Positions 23,741 through 37,100 of a stretch of DNA of 64,000 nucleotides are shown in pieces. Below the pieces are notes generated by a model that searched no databases, was not told the DNA's origin, and was given only the letters and a program-made list of their open reading frames with translations. The translations under genes and the position numbers were made by a program. Source of the DNA: Sipunculus nudus (lineage: Eukaryota > Annelida > Sipuncula > Golfingiida > Sipunculidae); assembly GCA_026874595.1 (NCBI GenBank), contig CM049311.1, positions 5,121,676 to 5,185,675 on the forward strand, read 5' to 3'. The first letter of the stretch is position 1, and each line of letters begins with the position of its first letter.

Positions 23741-23811
23741 GTCTAGACGTCTAGACGCTGTGTCTAGACGTCTAGACACATTGTCTAGACACCCCCCCCC
23801 CCCCCCCCCCC
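23741..23811. repeat. GTCTAGAC palindrome cluster followed by C20
   Basis: The 16-base perfect palindrome GTCTAGACGTCTAGAC occurs at 23741-23756 and 23762-23777, with a half copy at 23783-23790, followed by about 20 consecutive C (23792-23811). A single GTCTAGAC occurs at the same place in the related module at 44486, without expansion, so the cluster and C run are local additions. Confidence 0.85.
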
Positions 23812-24618
23812 GAAGCCAGGTCAGTTGCCATGGTGATGTCTGGACCCCACCTGTTTGTACTGAGTGACCTCTTGACTTGGCTGCTGAAAGTCAGCATGTT
23901 GTCAAATCTGTTTTCAAATACAGAAAGCCTTTTTCAATTGGCTACAATGTTTTTTTTAAACTGTATTTACCAAATCTATTCTTATAAAACTGGCAGAACC
24001 CTACCATAGAATAATTCTTGTAAAGTTTAAACCAATCAGCTTAACAGTTTCATCATAAATCAGTGTATAAGCTAGAAGAGTTTAAAATTACATTTTCGCT
24101 TGTAAAAAACACATCAATGTAGGTGGCGCCACCAATACCTCAAAATCAGATATGACACATGTGATATACGTTGGTATAAAATTTGGTGATTAAAGCTCTA
24201 GCCGTTCCTGAGATTTTAATTTTAGAGAATTTTTGGACAGATGACTAAGTTCAACCTCCTGTTACTCAGCCAAAAATCTCCGAACTGGAACCATTCGAAC
24301 AAACTTGAGACAGATTGTTCCAGGGATCATTTCTGTGAAATATTGGACAATTTGGCTGGAAAGTTTCAGAGAAGAAGATTTTTAAAGGTTTTTAAGCTTT
24401 TTCTCTATAAAATCTAAATTAATGCAGATACCCAACAATAAGCTCCAGGGCACCAAGCTTCACATGTGACTAATTCTTACATGTAATTTGGAGCTGCTAG
24501 CTCCGATGGTTTCTGACTTACAGCCATGGACGGCGGAAAGCAAGCCCTGGACGGCGGACGGCTGACGATGGACGGACGACGCTGCGCCATCGCATAAGCT
24601 CACAGGTTCGCTAAAAAA

Positions 24619-26755
24619 CACATAATGCCACAACATGATATCTTCTATAGATTATCCCTTTGGTCACTATTCTAAAAAAATGATTTGTACAGTGGAGTTT
24701 TCAGTTTATTATATGTAAGCTTAAGTTATTCGCGTAAATAAAAGATTCAGTAAAATTGATTCAGAATTCCCTTTACAAATCCGGTTTACACACTGTTGGT
24801 TGGATAAGGCAGAAACAATATCACTATGCCAATTATAGTAGTTCAACAATAATCAAATGTAAACGTATGAGTTTCAGTTAGCTTACCTAAAAAAAACGTG
24901 ATGCCCGAGGCAAACGGAGACATACCGTGTCTGTTTGTACACAACCTGTCAATTAACAGAATGATTTTTCAGGGGGGAGGTCTAGCCGTGACAAACACGA
25001 CTCAGGACCCCCTACTGAGCCGTGACACAAGCCAAATTTAGAACCGCCCTGCAAGTCCACGCCATGCTATATAACCGTATCTCCGCATACAGTCAGCAGG
25101 CAGAAATATCCCATACATGCAGGACGATATACAAATATATTGGGTTATAACGGAATATTTCACACACATGGTAGGTGTCGTTAGAGAGATAAGAAACTTA
25201 TTAAAAGGTCTAGTGGGATTATTTGAAGTGACACGATACTTGAAGCAATGAGGCGTTGTCAAAAATGACGAAAATATTTGCATTCTCATGGGACCAGACC
25301 ACATGATTATATACAGTGTGTTATACATGTCATTTTACATTGAATTTGATATGTCCAGGACTCAGGATTCGGTCCGGAGCAGTGGTTGATTATCAATCCG
25401 TGCCGCTATATGCCGCAAACAGAGCGGACCGGACTGGATTCAAGTTCGTGCCACTCCGTCGGGATATATAGGTTGGAAATGGATAGTTTACGTTGCAGGT
25501 CGCCGGGGGTCCTCCTTCAGTCGTTTTCTTACCATAAGTCTTCATATTACTATGTGTAGTACAAGGCTATATAGGGGCCATTAGACGTGTAAATGATGAT
25601 TTCAAGGGTCTGTGCTCTCGCCAACAAAAAAAAACCAACGACAGTAACTCTGCTTCATAATATAACGCAAGCCCAGCGCAGTGTCAGCAAGAGAGGACCA
25701 CGATTAACTGAAGCTATTTGTCCCATTAACACGTAATGGTCCAGCGACCGATATACGCACGAAGCCTGAATGTTTGTGAAAGTGCATACACGTGACATTG
25801 CATGCTTACTCCATGAAATGTAATGTGATGTTAGCAGAAAATATACCTGTAAAGAAATAAAGGATGAGGCATGATCGGTCGATAAATTCCTTCATTGGAC
25901 AAAAAAGGCCAACCAACTTCAGATGTGAAGTGCGTGTCTATCGGGGTTTGTTTTGAGAACTGGAGCAGACACTCTTTAATTTTTGAAGATGAAGCCAGAC
26001 AGACCAGTTCTTCTGTTCACAGCCGTCAGGATGTCACAGTCAGCTGTACCATGATATTGGGATTCTATAAATAACTTACTTCTTTTATAGCTAGGTTTGC
26101 TTCTCACTTGTGAAAGACGGTATATTGTGCCGTGGCGACTGCATAAAGCCGTGAGACCCAGGAGAGATTCATTAGCCCCTGGGCAGTTTGTTGTCTTGGA
26201 CCATTACGGTTGACTGTGTCTTTTCTATTTTAGGAGTTCAAGCTTGACAGCACCATCGTTAGGGCTGTTTGTTTTGTTTCCTAGACTTGCGGTGTACTGG
26301 TATTTGGTAACTGTGTCTAGTTGTGAACTGCCAGATCCAGCGGCACCCAGATTAAGGGGCTGATGAAGATCCAACTGGGGCTCGATTAACATCGATTCGA
26401 GCTCCAGCTGGATCTTGGGCTGATTGAAGAACGCCTGCGGGACATGATTCCATCAGGGGTCATATTCCCACGCCCTGGTCTGTCATGTCTACTCCTTGTT
26501 GCGGAATACACAACTGTGATGGTAATACAGTTGTGGGAATGACGTGGTCCATTAGGCCTTGTAATGGTGAAATGGTGTAAGGCACAAAAACAATAAGTTC
26601 TTCATATACGCATCAACATTAATACTTCGGTTCGTGTCTTTGGTAGTAAATGGGTCTTTCTGGCAACATTACCTCGTTTGTTCCTTAATATTTTAATTAA
26701 ATATTAGACCTATCCCCTAAAGATCCTTGTAAGCCCGCCAAGATTCAGATATGAA
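24619..26755. other. Moderately GC-rich intergenic region, no confirmed gene
   Basis: Base composition rises between about 25340 and 26560. A good acceptor occurs near 26230 (TTTTCTATTTTAG), but the frames after it look non-coding. A 96-codon minus-strand frame at 25038-25328 has no supporting signals. The region contains the hairpin at 26366-26416 and could include a promoter or non-coding RNA. I cannot assign it to a gene. Confidence 0.35.
26366..26416 (+). other. 20-bp stem-loop of unknown role
   Basis: AAGATCCAACTGGGGCTCGA pairs with TCGAGCTCCAGCTGGATCTT across an 11-base loop. Eighteen positions are Watson-Crick, one is a G-U wobble in RNA and one is a mismatch. The stem is short for a typical pre-miRNA and does not extend. 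It could be a structured RNA element, a cruciform or a small inverted-repeat remnant. Confidence 0.55.
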
Positions 26756-29298
26756 AACAAGGCCTACAGGCCTAATGCGAACCTGTGCATTGGGAAATAC
26801 ACCAGGTATAATGCTTCAATGCTGGACCATTACTTTTCATGTATATGAACAATGCAAGTACTAAACATTTTGAATAAGAAGCAATTACACAAAAATCACT
26901 GCTGTAATTCTCGCATGGGTGCACTCAACACAAAAACGATTGTAGCTGGCACCACCAGTCTTTTATACTTCGAAGCTATCAGAGATATACACATATGCCA
27001 ATTTTCAGACTGATATATATAAAACCCCTCCTGAGAAATAAGCAGGGACACACATTGTGCGAAAATTGTTGTAGGTGGCACCACCAGTCTTGTATACGAC
27101 AAAGCTATTCGATATGTGTAAATATGCCCAATTTCAGGCTGATATATCTAATTCCTCTGTAAAAAAATAAGCAGGCACATACACTGTGCAAAAGTCAATA
27201 TACGTGGCACCTCCTGTCTTGTAAATGAGAATACCACCAAAGACGCATAGACAGGTCAAAATATCAGTCCAATACATCAAACTTCCCCAGAGTTTGATGC
27301 ACTGGGCTGACAAGGCTTAGGCGAGTAAGGCAGTTGCCCCCAAGTGACCTATGACAAATTGCTGCCTCAAGCTACTGCACTGAGTGAACTCTTGACCCGC
27401 ACTTGGCTAGACTGAGTGAACTTTTGACCTGTACCTGGCTGCACTGAGTGAACTCTTGACCTGTTGCATAATCTGACACAGTTGGCAGTCTGCCAAAGCT
27501 ATAAATAGATTCAGGCTGAACTTTGGTGCCAAATATGATACAGTGAGCAGTCTGCCAAAGGTATAATAGAATGCAGCTACTACACTGAGTGAACTCTTGA
27601 CCTATACCTGGCTGCACTTCTTCTTATCCTGGCACTGTGCCATAACTATTTATAGAGCTGACATCTTCGCAAATGGCCAACATCAAGGCACTGGCAATCT
27701 GCCAATGGTAAACCAAGTGCTGCCATCTGAACACAAAAGTGGTCCCTACTTGAAATAACTTGAATTTTATTTTCCCAATACAAAATGCTTTTCAGCTGAC
27801 TTTTTATAAAAAAGAAATCAGGAATATATGTAAAATTATTACGGATGCATACTGAATGCAAAATTAAAATATAGATATATCTCACTGATGGCAAATTCTT
27901 GAATTAAGTTGAGTAGGGATACCAATAATTTACAATCCATGTACAGTTGGCTTTATACAGCCACAGAGAGCTGAATATCCATGATTGTAACATTGCCTGG
28001 TATGATGAATAACTTAAATCATAAATCTCTTTTTTTTTTAAACTTTATAAAGCTATATAAAGCTTTATATAAAAGATTATTATAAGAATTATTGTAGGAA
28101 TTATTCTTGTAAAATATTTAACAAACTGGCTTCAGTGGCATCAGTCGAAAAACGCTTCGCGGGTTTATAACTCATATAGGACGATACAGCAAACTGGCCA
28201 AGTTCAGCTTCCCGTAACTTAGCCAAAAAGCACTGAACCAAAACCATTTGAACAAACTTGAATTATCAACATCTGAGGTAAATTAATGTGTGAGATTTAA
28301 GAATTTGGCTCAGTGGTTTTTGAGAAGAAGATCTTTGTAGCCACCGAGCTAAAATGGGCTGTTATGGCATATGACTAAATTCAGCTTCCCATAACTAAGC
28401 CAAAAGTCACTGAAAAGAGACCATTTGAACAAACTTCAGAAAGCACTACCCTAGGATCATTTCTGTGCGATATTAAACATTTTGGCCATATGGTTTCAGA
28501 GAAGAAGTTTTTTGTAGCCCTCAGTGAGATACAGGCACTGATGACCCTGTTCAAAAAAGGCCGATGCAGGTGGCGCCACCAATACCTCGATTTCAGATAT
28601 GACCTATGTGACCAACATTGGCATAAAATTTGGTGATGATAGCTACAGCCAAGTCACTGAAAAGAGACCATTTGAACAAACTTCAGAAAGCACTACCCTT
28701 GGATCATTTCTGTGTGATATTAAACATTTTGGCCATATGGTTTCAGAGAAGAAGTTTTTTGTAGCCCTCAGTGAGATACAGGCACTGATGACCCTGTTCA
28801 GAAAAGGCCGATGCAGGTGGCGCCACCAATACCTCGATTTCAGATATGACCTATGTGACCAACATTGGCATAAAATTTGGTGATGATAGCTACAGCCGTT
28901 TCTGAGATTTAAATTTTAATATTTTTTTGCACATTTAACAAAGTTCACCCTCCTGTAACTCGGCCAAAAATCTCCGAACTGGAACCATTCGAACAAACTT
29001 GAAAAAGCTTGTTTCAGGGATCATTTCTGTTAAATATCAACAATTTGGCTGGACAGTTTCAGAGAAGAAGATTTTTAAAGCTTTTTTAGCTTTTTAGCTT
29101 TTTTTTTATAAAATCTAAGAAAATGCAGTTAGAAAAAAATAAACAAAATCCAATACAGTTTTTTGGATGACTGATTATTTGCAAAAAAAATTGGTGATGC
29201 TAGCTGTCGTTTTTGAGATAGCTATGGTTAACGTACAGAGGAGCACGACGGACGACAGACGACGCACCATCGCAAAAGCTCACAGGTTTGCTAAAAAA
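26756..29298 (+). mobile_element. Family-1 element, copy 2 (~2.5 kb)
   Basis: The same start (AACAAGGCCTACAGGCCTAA, with GCGAACCTGT at 26777-26786) and the same end (GACGACGCACCATCGC, then GCTCACAGGTTTGCTAAAAA) as copy 1. The interior differs: three ~127-bp GGTGGCACCACC units at about 26935-27230, a stretch of ‘CACTGAGTGAACTCTTGACC’ repeats at 27376-27610, and the GGTGGCGCCACC module shared with copy 1 and with 44484-45300. One family thus carries variable interiors between conserved ends. No protein is encoded. Confidence 0.65.
28400..28900 (+). repeat. Direct duplication of a ~248-bp module inside family-1 copy 2
   Basis: The segment from ‘GTCACTGAAAAGAGACCATT’ through ‘GGTGGCGCCACC’ to ‘TTGGTGATGATAGCTACAGC’ occurs twice in tandem with very few differences. 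This indicates a recent local duplication. Confidence 0.85.
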
Positions 29299-29949
29299 CT
29301 TTATAAACTTGTTGTGAGCGGACGTTAATCGACTGGTGCCACGGACCTTGCCCGATTTAATCGGATTCAAAATTATTATTAGGTCCTGCCAAATATAGAG
29401 TCAGATAGCAATACAGTAAGAGTTTCTACAATATAAGCCACAGTATATACAACAGATCCGTTGCATCATCTTTGACTGCCCGTTTACTGCCTATAACAAC
29501 ATGGTACAGGATTACACCATTTTAACACTAATAATTATGTGTTTCATGGTTTCCATTTCGCTCTTTACACAGCGCTTTACCTATATGCCTACTACCTATA
29601 TCGAAAGCGCTGTTTGTTTTGACTTGGTATCCTGAATCGCTATACCAAAGGGGGGCACTATATTTTGGTCCAATCAGATGAGAACCTGTGCTGGAGGACA
29701 AAACGGTTTACCAGCCAAGGGAGGAATATACGGAGCCAATGTTGTTCATTTCGTTTTAAGTGATAAATTATGATAAATATGTTGTATCAGGTCTTACAAA
29801 GTGCTACAAGGCCAACATGGCTGAATTTCCCATGTTTCTTTTCCCGTTACAAAGTCAGTCATTTCAAAGCATATACAACTAGATATATACAATCTCAGGA
29901 GTGCAGGGTTCTGCCATGTTGGAGGTCCTTATAGTAGGATGCTCCTAAT

Positions 29950-30090
29950 ATGTGTCTGCATCCTCTTATTCGGCCCATATCCAAGGTTCATTATATCACT
30001 TATGCATAAATATCTGGATATTTGTGAATATTCCTTGAAGTCTGGATCCTGAGGCAGATCGACCCAAACCAAAATATAATCAGGAGTTTC
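29950..30090 (+). repeat. Dispersed repeat, copy 2 (partner at 17425-17570)
   Basis: It shares CTTATTCGGCCCATATCCAA, TTTGTGAATATTCCTTGA and TCTGGATCCTGA with copy 1 in the same order. It is diverged, and its class is unknown. Confidence 0.65.
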
Positions 30091-32377
30091 ATGATATTAC
30101 ATTCATGATAGCTTGAGTTATATTGTGAAAAAAAAACACACACACAAACACACATGAACGGGGATGAAGACATATCCTCCTGGAGGAGGCAATAAAAAAA
30201 TAAACACCCTAATGCCTGGTCATGACTTACATTTCTTTATTGTTATATGTTTCTTTATCAAGAAATAGCGGTAAATATGAAAATATATAATATTCCATAC
30301 ATAGGCTGCAGGATGCATTGCACTAAAGATTTATTATGCTCACAGGTAAAGCAGAACACAACTAAATATATATTTATATTTATACATATATAAATATATA
30401 TATATATATATATATGTATATTCTATTTTCAAGTCACAACAAATATGCTCAGTTTAATGTCAAAAGCCAGCCATACCGTCAAAACACAAAAATGTCGATC
30501 ACAATCAGGATACACATTGTGTATTCATAAGACTTTCACATACAATGATACCATGCTCAGATTAATGTACCATGTATAATTTAAAACATGATTTTAACAC
30601 AACCTTGCTCTTAAAATATACTGTCCCACTTTAAAATAAATGATAAAAAATAATTTGAAATACTACAGGTATGTCATTTTCACATTATTTCAACGATATA
30701 ATTTTTTAAATATAATTAATAAAAATTATGGCAGTGAAGTTTTACGTTTACATTAAACTCTGCAAGAATAATGCATGCAAATAAACACATGAATCTGTAT
30801 TGGTCAATCTGAAACAAATAACCATCAAGTCACAAAATTATCTTGTCTGTATATACCTATACATACTCCTTATAAACATGCATCGTACACTGTATATCCA
30901 TCCATAAAATGTATAAATCTGAAAATTTGTTCATACATATATCAAACACATAACCAAACATGTATTCATTTAACTGTAATATTAGTATTAGGAGCATGTC
31001 TTTAGCTAGCATGTTTATATAAAGCATATTTATTTTCTTGATTTCAAAGAGTGACAAATTTGTTAACAGAAACTGAAGCATTGACCTATAATTAACCTAT
31101 AACTCTTAATATGAATTATCAGTAAATATTTTCTTTTAAAACAAACATAATATAATATTATATATATATAAGTTCTGAGGTCCTGTATGTTCATACTATG
31201 TTCAGATTTAATTGCATCACCTATTTGATGACTGTATATGATCACTTGTTTATTTGAACACACATGTCCCAAAATATATTTAAATAAAGAAGGCTTTACT
31301 GTATGTTTAATATTAAATGTTCACTGAAAATATAGACAAGGTCTTCAGTCAACCATTATGCATACTCCGGTGCCTCTGTAACAATAAGCCCTGATCTGTA
31401 CATCTAGCTAGTACTCAATATGATGCTAATAGTACACAAAATTTGTTATTGCAACAGCAAACATGCCCATATAAAATTTAAACAATAACAGTTATTGATG
31501 AGTAAAATTTCAAATGTAAGTGACTTTTCAATACACAATACATATATAAAGTGTGCAGGGTATATATCCTCTCAAGCTGTGTTAAGGACAAAATGCCATC
31601 AATATAAAACACCATCAGACACAACACAGTGCCCTGTTCTACCATTGTAGTAGTAATTATGTTCACCAATCAGCTGCCTTTAAGGGTAAAACACACCTTT
31701 CAGAAAACATCTTCAATTAACCATGGAATATATATTATGTATGGCAATGTTTGATTACCAGTCTCCCCCAGTCACTGTTTAGTGTACTGTAGGTTCATGA
31801 ATGTGGTTTGTAAGTCAGTGACTTAATCACTTTCTTGTGATGCACTGGCTGGTTTCACTGTATGTAAGTTCATGAAAGTTAAGTCAGTTTGTATAAAATC
31901 ATTATAAAAAGATTGTAAATGTAATGCCATTATATATGTGTATTATGTGCAGGTTTACATATACCTTATAAAAAAATTAGCTGATGTGTATTCCTATAAT
32001 TCACCCAAAAGGCACTGAACAGAAAACCCATTATTTACCTGAAATATTGTAATCAAGAAATAACCATGGAATTCAATTAGGCTTACCTATGTGTGCGAGG
32101 GTTCACAGTAATATATTGACACAAGTGTCTGTAAAGCTTTTAATACAATGACTTAAAAAACAGAAACCTCATTGTTTTAAGTTTGTAATGTCCCACTCAA
32201 TCCGTCTCTTGTCATTTTAAATGATATTATTCCTGTCACAGCAACAGTCACTGGTGACAGATTCGTATCTATTATTTATTTATTTTTTGTCATTCAGTCG
32301 CTGGTGTCAAGAGGAGGCTTTGTGCAATCACTCAACAAATGTAGACCTCTCGTTAAGTTTTTAACCTTTTTTATTTG

Positions 32378-32378
<1 letters not shown>

Positions 32379-32456
<78 letters not shown>
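32379..32456. repeat. (AT)n microsatellite
   Basis: About 78 bases of AT dinucleotides with a single CT interruption. Open frames of alternating Ile/Tyr across it are artefacts. Confidence 0.97.
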
Positions 32457-32459
<3 letters not shown>

Positions 32460-33980
32460 ACAAGCATATACATCTATACCATTTATTCAACATTTAACTT
32501 TGGAAACTGTACAAATCTCACAGGACGGGAAACAACATTTAAAAGCTGAGTTTGTGGATACAGTGATTCAAGATAAAGCATAGACCTTACACACAATACA
32601 AAAACACCACAATGTTATCAAGTATCAGTGAGGGGTGGAATCTACACCAGCTGATACGGTGACATTATGATAGATATGGTACACTGTCTGCCTACGAGTC
32701 CACGTGACATCACAATCACATCACACTAAGAGTACGAGGTGCTGCAGACTATACACTATAGTATTGTTGCATGTGATTTCAGTCCAGAACTTGGTTCAAG
32801 AGAAATCAGAGGCTTTGAAAGTGTTTGAACTGTCATTCCGCCAGAACTGGACTTAACATGTAAACAGGGGGGTTGGGAAGGAGTTTCCTCAAGTTCCACA
32901 TCATTTTATATACTAGCCCTTAGAATATACAATATAGTTTCATACTTACACACTTGATCAGAAGGATTAACTTCTCCACAAGATTTTTCAGTGTGACATT
33001 TATTAAATGTGTCTAAATATGTAAAGGAGTCACTTGTTGTTCATAACAAAGCAAATCTTGCAGTTCATATTCACAAAGCATTGGTGTAACACCGGTAGTT
33101 TGATCTGCTAATTACTCATTACTTTGATTGCTAATTAGTTTGATTGATAATTACTAAGTATTTTCAGTATACATTACAGAGTAGAGGATATATAAGTAAC
33201 AAAGTTAAATATTTGTAAACAATATGTCAAGATAGAAAAAAATATACAAAAACTCAAGCATTATTAAAATACCATTAACATTAAAATATACTACAGGTAT
33301 ATTATATTATGGAAGGCTCTCTTGTCTTATAATACTCTAGGTATTATTTGTCATGTCAAATAAATTTACCCAAAACCCTTTTTTAATGTTAATGTAAAAA
33401 CAAAAATGTAAAATCTGAAGTTGTATAAAGTACATATATGTGGAGACAAAAGGGAAGTAATAGATAATGTGTCGTTCTGTTCACATAACCATTCTGGCCT
33501 TTTATACATGGCTGATAATAGCGTAAGTAAAAGAGTTGCTGGAAGATACTCATCTGCTGATATGGAAGATTTAATCAGCTGAATCCTATTTCAGCCAATG
33601 ATGTCAAAAGATAAAACTAATTTAAAGACTGGTACAGTAAATGTCACTTTTGCTCTAATTCTGAGAAAATGTCAAACTGTTCAGCTACAGGAAATTTTTA
33701 GCACAGCAATATTTAAATCTATATTTCTGACAGTTATAAGGAACTCTATAATAAGTTACAATCAAAAATGTTGCCAAATGGATACTACTTGCTCACCATG
33801 GAAAAATTAAGTCAAATAGCAATGCTGCACCACAAGTCATTAAGACTAATTTAGAAAGTGAAAAACATTTGTAACATTATGTTTGAAATGTTAAAAGGGT
33901 AAATTTTGTTTGTCAGACCTGATGGCAGTTTATGTTTAATGAATCAAGTTTGTTTCCACAGAGATAGTATAGGGTCCTCT

Positions 33981-34166
33981 CTACACTTCATCGAATTTGA
34001 CGACCTCATGAGACGGGTGTTCCACACTGTACCGCAGAACAAGCTCCCTGGTCTCGTTACCGGACAACGTCAGGTCCCACTGTATCAGGTGCTTCTTCGT
34101 CAGACGAGCCGTCCTGTTCTTGTCATGTTTGTCACCTGTTTTTACCTGTGGTTCCAGTAGGGTTAC
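33981..34166 (-). CDS. DUF4139 gene, last coding exon
   Basis: The minus-strand acceptor TTTGTCTCTCAG precedes 34166. The exon has 61 codons plus TAG, reading from VTLLEPQVKTGDKHDKNRTA to ELVLRYSVEHPSHEVVKFDE and a final Val. Phase 0 joins it to the preceding exon, giving ...EEKLK-VTLLEP, as expected for the family. The ‘W-D-L-T ... R-E-L-V-L-R-Y-S-V-E-H-P’ ending is the typical DUF4139 C-terminal strand pair. A plus-strand open frame at 33906-34160 is its shadow. Confidence 0.88.
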   Translation of the reverse strand, partial: VTLLEPQVKTGDKHDKNRTARLTKKHLIQWDLTLSGNETRELVLRYSVEHPSHEVVKFDEV

Positions 34167-37100
34167 CTGAGAGACAAATATAGATATTGTTACGGAAACA
34201 TTTTGCTCATGGTTTATACATTGTGTACAGTGTCTGTGATGTGATGTGATATGTCAAGATTACTCACCTGGCCTTTACCAGCTGCCATTTTTCAAGTCAC
34301 AATTCATTTGGAAGGAATTCATTCACAAGGAATATGCAAGAAAATCCCCTACATAACCACTTCAAATTTAAATGTTGCACAGGCTGTGACAGTACTGTAG
34401 TACTCCAGGTACCCCCTTGGATTTGACAGGGCTGCCTCTTGGCCAATACTTTAGGATAAAATTTCTCACCTTATACAGCACAAATATGGTATTCCCACCA
34501 AGGGGCACCTGTTGGTTTTTGACAATTATTATGAAATGCTGATATATATGTCAAACTTATAAAAGGTTTACTTAGCAACTTTCTAGACATATTTGTGTCA
34601 TGCGACACCACAGGGAATCGTCTTTCAGCTGATAATGTATTTTATCATATTTATGGTCCCAATAATATCATCATCCATTCAATGTCTGTCAAATAATGTC
34701 CCTGAACCGGTCACTTCCGTCAAAATGTTGTGACAAAAACAGACCGTTTTCTCTGTAATTGAATTAATTTTTTTCACTCTAATTCTTTTGGTATGGTGTT
34801 GGTTGCATTATAAATAATTAGCAGTGTATCTGGTTTACTTACTGACAAGTAAACTTTCAAAATAAATTTGACTTTGTAAATAAATATCACAAAAATTGAT
34901 GGATGTCCCTTAGTGGGAAACACTATAAATTAACTATTATTAATTGGTTTATTTGTTAATTTCTTTACATATATTGTATATTTATGGTGAATAAATTGGG
35001 TGAAGGGTCTTGATAGCTGAGTGCCATGTAACTTCTGAGTAAATGTCTCAATGGGCATACCTTGTATATCAGATAAAAGAAACAAAATCAGAAAAGGGCA
35101 AGAAATGGAGAAGCATTTTTTATGATTTGAAAAAAGATTCCATAATGTATATATTTGCATAATTAATAAATTTCAAAATTCTATGGTGATAATGCAAAGG
35201 CAACACAAAGCCCTGTCAGATAAAAAAAAACAACATTAAAATCAGTCAAGAAATAAAGGAGCAGATGCATACTGAAATTATAGATGGACAATAGCATCCT
35301 CATTGACTCTGCATAAGCCTGAGGCTGGATATACAAAAAAGAACCAAGATACTCGTGTATCTAACTTGGTATATGGTGCAACTTATGGTGGTGAAAGTGA
35401 ACTAGCTTCAAAAACCACCATTAATGTACATCAAAATGTTACAACACAGTATTATACTGACCTTCAACTTTTCTTCCGTGGTCTTCGGCAGCTGATCAGA
35501 AATCTGGATTTTGATTGATTCGAGCCTGGTGTTTTTTACCTGGATCACCTGTTTGTAGGTGGTGCTGGTGGTTTTGGAGATGAGACCAGACTGTTCTCGA
35601 TACTTGTGAACTGGTCGATAGTCAATACGAATAGAGGGATCCACGCCCAGTGAGCATGTGAACTCTTCTTGTGGACTGACCGCTGACAAGGAGGACTGTG
35701 GGTAAAATGCAAATTAAATATATGCAAATTAAAAGAGAATGAAGGAGGAGATAAACTACATTAAAAAACATTGATACCTTTAACAGAATTGTGTCACGTC
35801 TTTTCATGAATGTATATATATATATATATATATATATACGCCTTGTTTTCCAATCTTAATTTATATATATTCAATAAAATACTGTTTATACCAACCTTGT
35901 TGACTAGCCAATATTTGTATTTATATTTAACGTGAGACACATACATAAACGCATATATGAATGGTTAACTAAGATATATCACAAAGTATGATATGTCTTC
36001 ACTTCTGGAGAGAAAAAAATAAAAATAATTAAACAGATAACCAGATACACTTAACAATACACATTACACCTCACTTTTCAATTAATCCATGCCTTAAATA
36101 CCTTTGAAATGAAATTGTTGTCCAGGAACACATTGGTAGGACCTGCTAACAGGGCATATGGAGACGTATTGCGGACTTTCGCTTTCAGGAATGCGTGACT
36201 GGATCTCCTAGGAACACTCTCATATTCAAACTCTGGTTTTAGATCCATGATGGCCACGGACACTTTGTGTCCAGCGTTGTCACTGGGAATAGTTGAGCGA
36301 CGGACAATCTCGTACATCGTACTTGTAACTCCTTCTCTTACCTGAAATATTTTTTCAATAACAATATATGTTAAGGGCAAGTAATTATTAAATTTTGTAA
36401 ACATAAAATTAAAATGTGCATGTCAAGGATACATATTTTATAAATTCTCTATCTGAAGCTGCAAACTTATGCAAATTTTCACGATACTTATTATTTCTTT
36501 ATTTTCTGTTTCAGAAGAAAAATGATCTTTCTAAGATGGATGATCGTATAAAATTTGTTAAAGAAAATTTAAGTACTTCCATACTTGTACTTATTTATAA
36601 CATATTAGATATATCAAAATATATATATATAACAATAACAAATTATAACCTAGATTAAAAAATTACAAGTTACACCAGAAGTATTTTAATATGTTAAATA
36701 TCAATTTAAGCAAATTAATCAATTTTATCAATAGCTTGTATGCACATATGGTGGAGAAAAAATATTTGGCATTTCTGGTCAAATAACATAGGGTTACTTG
36801 GTTCTAATGTTAAAAAGCATTTTAAATTTTTAAAACAAGGGACCCATGGGTCACAGCACTCAGCTATTATATATGATAAAAAATATGATTTGGAAATGAG
36901 GCACACGCTGGTTTTGTGTGGTAATAAATATAAGCTGTATTATAAGTTGTTGGTATTTAGCTTATGTATGATTTCATTATTTTATTAACAAATGGAGTGC
37001 TATTGTCACACAGATTTTGACTTAGCCATATAACTTATAAGCAGCACATATAATATAAGAGTTTAACTATTTATTAAAATTTAATAACAAATATTGTGCC

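Larger units (their letters stand above)
22131..24618 (+). mobile_element. Family-1 element, copy 1 (~2.5 kb, terminal inverted ends)
   Basis: It starts AACAAGGCCTACAGGCCTAA and continues TGCGAACCTGT (GCGAACCTGT at 22152-22161). It ends with a GACGGACGAC-rich tail and GCTCACAGGTTCGCTAAAAA (ACAGGTTCGC at 24602-24611). The start and end are inverted copies. The same start and end bound a second copy at 26756-29298. The interior holds a tandem array with GGTGGCGCCACC, a C20 run and a module shared with 44484-45300. No transposase-like frame is visible, so it is non-autonomous; the class is unknown. Confidence 0.65.
29299..33980. other. 3' flank / possible long 3' UTR of the DUF4139 gene; repeats only
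   Basis: No coding exon is visible. Contents: dispersed repeat copy 2 (29950-30090), an AT-rich microsatellite near 30386-30416, and a long AT repeat at 32379-32456. Reverse-strand polyadenylation signals (TTTATT on the plus strand) are frequent, for example near 32999 and 30237, so I cannot place the transcript end of the minus-strand gene. Confidence 0.4.

Noticed and set aside
25038-25328. 96-codon minus-strand frame
   Set aside because: No splice or promoter support and atypical composition; left as unassigned sequence.
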